8,907 nucleotides of DNA from Streptococcaceae bacterium (GTDB lineage Bacteria; Bacillota; Bacilli; Lactobacillales; Streptococcaceae). The translations under genes and the position numbers were made by a program. The stretch spans positions 1-8,907 of the forward strand of contig CADFQU010000025.1 in assembly GCA_902836505.1 (NCBI GenBank). Direction: 5' to 3'. Of this stretch, positions 6,088 through 8,907 are shown in pieces; within the stretch, counting starts at the first letter, position 1; every line of letters starts with the position of its first letter. A model generated the notes under the pieces. It was not told where the DNA came from. It worked only from the letters and a program-made list of their open reading frames with translations, and did no database searches.

Positions 6088-6116
6088 ATTCTAACGCTTT
6101 TAATAGGAATTGTCAA
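6088..6116 (-). promoter_or_regulatory. esxA promoter
   Basis: On the minus strand a perfect TTGACA (6111-6116) is followed after exactly 17 nt by TAGAAT (6088-6093, one mismatch to TATAAT). The start of transcription would be near 6081, giving esxA a leader of about 50 nt. This is the strongest promoter-like sequence I see in the window. Confidence 0.85.
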
Positions 6117-6207
6117 GAGTATACATATTATTTTATGATTTGGACCTCAAACTTATCTTCATCACTCAACTTCCTCAAACACTATCTCAATATTATCCCC
6201 CCACTTG

Positions 6208-6216
6208 TGGTATGAT
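6208..6216 (+). promoter_or_regulatory. Extended -10 promoter of the ABC exporter operon
   Basis: TGGTATGAT contains a TGn extension directly before TATGAT (6211-6216). No good -35 box is found 16-18 nt upstream, which is acceptable for an extended -10 promoter. Transcription would start near 6223, giving a leader of about 55 nt before the permease ATG at 6277. Confidence 0.5.
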
Positions 6217-6230
6217 GGTAGAGTATGTTT

Positions 6231-6261
6231 AGGTGCCAAGCTACTTGAGCACCTCCGTGCT
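6231..6261 (+). promoter_or_regulatory. Structured leader with two mutually exclusive hairpins
   Basis: Hairpin one: AGGTGCCAAG (6231-6240) pairs with CTTG plus GCACCT (6244-6247 and 6249-6254), leaving one bulged A and a 3-nt loop. Hairpin two: AGCAC (6248-6252) pairs with GTGCT (6257-6261) around the loop CTCC. Both use AGCAC, so they cannot form together. CTCC could also pair with the GGAG of the ribosome site at 6265-6268. The layout permits translational control, but it may be only a stabilising stem. Confidence 0.35.
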
Positions 6262-6276
6262 AAAAGGAGAACGAAT

Positions 6277-7380
6277 ATGAAAATTGCATGGAATGAAATT
6301 AAATACCAACCCAAGAAGTTTATCCTGATTGAACTTCTCATTACCATTCTCATGTTTATGGTGGTGTTCTTATCCGGTCTAACAAATGGACTGGGGCGTT
6401 CGGTATCTGCCCAAATCGATAACTATGGGTCCCGGTATTATATCCTTTCGACGGATTCAGAAGGGATTATCCCCTTTTCAACCATTACGGCTAAGGATTT
6501 AGATGAGATAAACAAGATAGAAGGATTGGATTATTCGGGCTTGTCGATCCAGCGGGCAACTATCTCAAAATCAGAGGACTCCAACACCCTGGATATCACC
6601 TACTTCGCGACCGACCACAATGAAGAAGAAATCCTTAATCCAATCATGGAAGATAGCGACCTCAAGATATCCGATTTAAAGAAAAATGAAGTCATTCTGA
6701 ACAGCTCTTTCAGAGAGGATGAGGGGATCCAGGTCGGTGATCAAGTGATCGATAAAACTTCTAAGCAAAAACTCAAGGTCGTGGCCTTCGCGAACAATGC
6801 CAAATACGGCTATAGCAAGATTGGTTTTATCAGCTCTGAGACCTACACAGGCATGCGGCAAAAAACAGATCCAAGCTATCAATGGCAAGCCCAAACCCTT
6901 GTAACCAAGAAAAGCATCTCCTCTAGCGATCTAGCCAGCAACTTAATGGTAGCGGATAAGAAGCAAGTGATCGATAAAATCCCTGGCTACAAGGCTCAAA
7001 ATCTGACGCTACAGATGATCACGTGGGTGCTACTGCTCGCTTCCTCTGCTATCCTTGGGGTCTTCTTCTATATCCTCACCCTACAAAAGTTGAAACAATT
7101 CGGCGTCTTAAAGGCCATTGGCATGTCCATGAGCCAGATTACCTATGTCCAATTATCCCAGCTCACCATCATCTCCCTCATTGGAGTACTGCTGGGGCTT
7201 GGCCTGGCAACCATAATGGCGCCATTTTTACCCAATAGCGTTCCTTCCTTTATGACCCTGAAAGACAACCTCACCATCTCGGTTAGCTTTATCCTGACCT
7301 CTATGTTGTGTGGTGGCTTGTCCCTTGTCAAAATCAAAAAAGTAGATCCAATCGAAGTCATTGGTGGAAATGGAGAATAA
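6277..7380 (+). CDS. HrtB-like (FtsX/MacB-type) ABC transporter permease
   Basis: The permease half of an export-type ABC transporter, 367 aa. The start at ATG 6277 (MKIAWNEIKY) is chosen because AAGGAG lies about 8 nt upstream and because an upstream in-frame ATG at 6205 would fall inside the promoter. Topology is that of the FtsX/MacB family. One N-terminal helix (about 15-35) is followed by a large extracytoplasmic domain (about 40-240) and three C-terminal helices (about 247-268, 290-316 and 331-352). The end KKVDPIEVIGG and the segment FFYILTLQKLKQFGVLKAIGM closely recall the haem-exporter permease HrtB ([30 protein letters not shown] from memory of the staphylococcal protein). The ATPase follows after one base. 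Haem as substrate is inferred from this resemblance only; an antimicrobial peptide or lipid is also possible. Confidence 0.75.
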   Translation: MKIAWNEIKYQPKKFILIELLITILMFMVVFLSGLTNGLGRSVSAQIDNYGSRYYILSTDSEGIIPFSTITAKDLDEINKIEGLDYSGLSIQRATISKSEDSNTLDITYFATDHNEEEILNPIMEDSDLKISDLKKNEVILNSSFREDEGIQVGDQVIDKTSKQKLKVVAFANNAKYGYSKIGFISSETYTGMRQKTDPSYQWQAQTLVTKKSISSSDLASNLMVADKKQVIDKIPGYKAQNLTLQMITWVLLLASSAILGVFFYILTLQKLKQFGVLKAIGMSMSQITYVQLSQLTIISLIGVLLGLGLATIMAPFLPNSVPSFMTLKDNLTISVSFILTSMLCGGLSLVKIKKVDPIEVIGGNGE

Positions 7381-7381
7381 G

Positions 7382-8071
7382 ATGGCCATTATTGCATTAG
7401 AAAATATCAGAAAATCCTACGCCGATGGCAGCCAGATGCACCATGTCCTCAACCAACTGAATTTAAGCGTCGAACCCAACGAATTTGTCGCGATCTTGGG
7501 CCCTTCAGGATCTGGTAAATCCACTCTCTTAGCCATCGCTGGCTTACTCTTGTCAGCAGACGAGGGCCGGATTTCTATCGCTGGCCAAGATTTGACCGAC
7601 CTCAACCAAGGCCAGTGGACACAAAAACGGCTGGAATTGCTCGGCTTTATCTTTCAAGATCACCAGCTCCTCTCCTATATGAAAATCGGTGACCAGTTAG
7701 AACTGGTGGCCAAATTGAAAGGAGAAAAGGACAAGAAAAAACGCCAAGAGGAAGTCAAAGCCTTGCTGGCAGATCTGGGCATCGAAGCTTGTTACCACCA
7801 ATATCCGAATCAGATGTCTGGTGGACAAAAACAACGGGCAGCCATTGCTCGCGCCTTTATCGGAAATCCGCAGGTCATCTTAGCCGATGAACCAACTGCT
7901 AGCCTAGACCCGGATCGAGGACAAGAAATCGCCCAGTTGATCCGGAAAGAGGTCAAATCAAAAAACAAGAGCGCCATCATGGTGACCCATGACCGCTCCA
8001 TCCTGACCTATGTGGATACCATTTATGAATTAAAACACGGCCAATTGCTAAAGGTAGAAAAAATTGATTAA
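7382..8071 (+). CDS. HrtA-like ABC transporter ATP-binding protein
   Basis: The nucleotide-binding subunit partnering the permease just upstream, 229 aa. All motifs are intact: Walker A GPSGSGKST (40-48), Q-loop Q92 in FIFQDHQLL, signature MSGGQ (145-149), Walker B VILADE (165-170) followed by PTASLD, and H-loop H203 in VTHD. This is the MacB/LolD/HrtA class that pairs with FtsX-like permeases. The ATG at 7382 is chosen because GGAG at 7372-7375 is 6 nt away and the gene then starts one base after the permease stop. The in-frame TTG at 7361 and ATG at 7370 lack such a site. A strong terminator follows the stop by four bases. Confidence 0.9.
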   Translation: MAIIALENIRKSYADGSQMHHVLNQLNLSVEPNEFVAILGPSGSGKSTLLAIAGLLLSADEGRISIAGQDLTDLNQGQWTQKRLELLGFIFQDHQLLSYMKIGDQLELVAKLKGEKDKKKRQEEVKALLADLGIEACYHQYPNQMSGGQKQRAAIARAFIGNPQVILADEPTASLDPDRGQEIAQLIRKEVKSKNKSAIMVTHDRSILTYVDTIYELKHGQLLKVEKID

Positions 8072-8075
8072 ATAC

Positions 8076-8115
8076 AAACTAGCGAACAAGAGAAATGCTT
8101 GTTCGCTAGTTTTTT
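8076..8115 (+). terminator. Strong terminator between convergent ABC and kinase genes
   Basis: A 15-bp perfect stem, AAACTAGCGAACAAG (8076-8090) with CTTGTTCGCTAGTTT (8098-8112), encloses the loop AGAAATG. On the plus strand it ends in a T-tract of six. On the minus strand the tail is weaker (TTTGTATTT), but the stem sits five bases after the kinase stop, so it may act in both directions. Confidence 0.9.
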
Positions 8116-8116
8116 A

Positions 8117-8907
8117 TTATTCTTGAGGATCTTTGGGCAGTTCCATGCGGAAGCGTAAGCCCATAGCCGTTTTATCAAATTGGTAGGCCAGTTCTTCATG
8201 GTCCAGCAAGTGTTGAACAACGAAGAGTCCCAAGCCACCTTCCTTCTTCTGGCGGCTAGCGGACATTGGCATCTCAGCGGTCTCTACCATTTCCTGGCTG
8301 GTATTTTCAATAGCCAAGTGCGTCCCTTCTTCTTCGAGACGGAGTTGGATCTCTCCACCGGCATCCGAATGCTTGACAGCATTACTGATGACATTTGAGA
8401 GGACCAATTTCAGAATGGCTGGATCCATATAGACTGCTTTGTCAGGGATTCGATTGTCAATCGTGAGCGCGCGGGATTGAGCCAAGACCTTGTACTGGTC
8501 GAGGATCTGCTCTAAGACCTGGTCCAGCTGGATCCACTCCTTATCTCCAGCCAGTTCTTGGACAGAAGACAGGGACAGGATTTCTAGGACAATCTGGTTC
8601 ATCTCATCGACGATATCGAGGGAAACCGACAGGTAGCGGTCCCGATCCTTGTAGCGGCCGATCTTATCCCGCATATTTTCGAGGATAATCTTCAAACTGG
8701 CCAGAGGGGTCTTGAGCTCATGGGAGGCCCCTCTTAGAAATTCGACCTTCATCTGCTCCAACTTGAGATTTTCCTGTTTCTGCTGCTCTAGATTGTCAAT
8801 CACTTCTAGGAGATGGTGATAGAGGTCGTTAATCTGTTGCTTGAGGACGCCGATCTCATCCTGCGAATGAATGGGAAGACTGGCTGTCCGATCCAGCCGT
8901 TTCATCC
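8117..8907 (-). CDS. VncS-like sensor histidine kinase, C-terminal part (N-terminus beyond window)
   Basis: The cytoplasmic part of a two-component membrane sensor. The reading frame is open to the right edge, and the methionine near 8905 is probably internal. Counting from that residue, 15-30 (DEIGVLKQQIND) is the end of a HAMP-like linker. Residues 35-55 form a coiled coil and 59-68 (GASHELKTPL) the H-box with phospho-accepting H62. Residues 171-180 (NVISNAVKHS) are the N-box and 223-227 (GGLGL) the G2 lid motif. The canonical DxGxG G1 motif is replaced by IENTS (199-203), a variation I associate with VncS/VanS-type kinases. The stretch GRYKDRDRYL also recalls pneumococcal VncS. The response regulator gene and sensing domain should lie to the right. 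It converges with the ABC exporter, which it could control, but no shared site is visible. Confidence 0.85.
   Translation of the reverse strand, partial: MKRLDRTASLPIHSQDEIGVLKQQINDLYHHLLEVIDNLEQQKQENLKLEQMKVEFLRGASHELKTPLASLKIILENMRDKIGRYKDRDRYLSVSLDIVDEMNQIVLEILSLSSVQELAGDKEWIQLDQVLEQILDQYKVLAQSRALTIDNRIPDKAVYMDPAILKLVLSNVISNAVKHSDAGGEIQLRLEEEGTHLAIENTSQEMVETAEMPMSASRQKKEGGLGLFVVQHLLDHEELAYQFDKTAMGLRFRMELPKDPQE

Noticed and set aside
6205..6276. Upstream ATG extending the permease by 24 residues
   Set aside because: No ribosome site there, the segment carries the extended -10 promoter and leader hairpins, and the family N-terminus matches the start at 6277.
6162..6353. Leftward 63-codon open frame with a hydrophobic segment upstream of esxA
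   Set aside because: It runs antisense to the N-terminal membrane helix of the permease, which explains the hydrophobicity, and overlaps the exporter promoter.
7361..7381. TTG or ATG starts that would lengthen the ATPase
   Set aside because: The ATG at 7382 has GGAG at 6 nt and gives the usual N-terminus directly before the first strand.
1..8907. Insertion sequences, integrases, tRNA or rRNA genes, CRISPR arrays
   Set aside because: No transposase or integrase motifs, no terminal repeats, no cloverleaf-like sequences and no regularly spaced repeats were seen.

Overview
The window looks like a Streptococcus chromosome, or a close relative. It has low-to-moderate G+C, AAGGAG-type ribosome sites, tightly packed operons, a HrtBA-like ABC exporter and a VncS-like sensor kinase. 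About two thirds of it (positions 1-6120, transcribed leftward) is a type VIIb secretion system (T7SSb, also Ess/Yuk) locus. The remaining third (6200-8907) is a rightward two-gene ABC exporter converging on the 3' part of a histidine kinase gene.

T7SSb layout, read in the direction of transcription (right to left): esxA (WXG100) has a near-consensus promoter. It is followed by an attenuator-like hairpin and then an effector cassette. The cassette holds a YwqH-like helical protein (138 aa), a YwqI/Lap-like small helical protein (87 aa), a long protein ending in a DUF4176-like domain (221 aa), an LXG polymorphic toxin (487 aa), a six-helix membrane protein that is the likely immunity factor (292 aa), and a short stand-alone DUF4176 protein (99 aa). 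A hairpin terminator ends this unit. After about 400 bp without a gene, which carries dyad symmetries and a possible promoter, come the machinery genes essA, esaB (overlapping essA) and essB (overlapping esaB), the last running off the left edge. essC presumably lies beyond the edge. No esaA is present in the window.

How the parts may work together: EssA, EsaB and EssB with the unseen EssC form the membrane channel. EsxA and the two small helical proteins are probable co-secreted or targeting partners. DUF4176 proteins occur with LXG toxins and are candidate chaperones. The toxin has no visible catalytic motif but ends in a glycine-rich hydrophobic stretch with a GxxxGxxxG zipper. This resembles the pore-forming TelE-type LXG toxins and fits a multi-pass membrane immunity protein encoded three bases downstream.

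Right part: a HrtB-like permease and an ATPase (one base apart) form an operon with an extended -10 promoter and a structured leader. A strong 15-bp hairpin terminator sits between the ATPase gene and the convergent kinase gene. By eye this segment is richer in G+C than the T7SS segment, which suggests the two have different histories.

The most interesting points are the placement of a complete LXG toxin cassette between esxA and essA, the glycine-zipper toxin with its membrane immunity candidate, the two divergent DUF4176 copies flanking the toxin-immunity pair, and the palindrome abutting the putative essA promoter.
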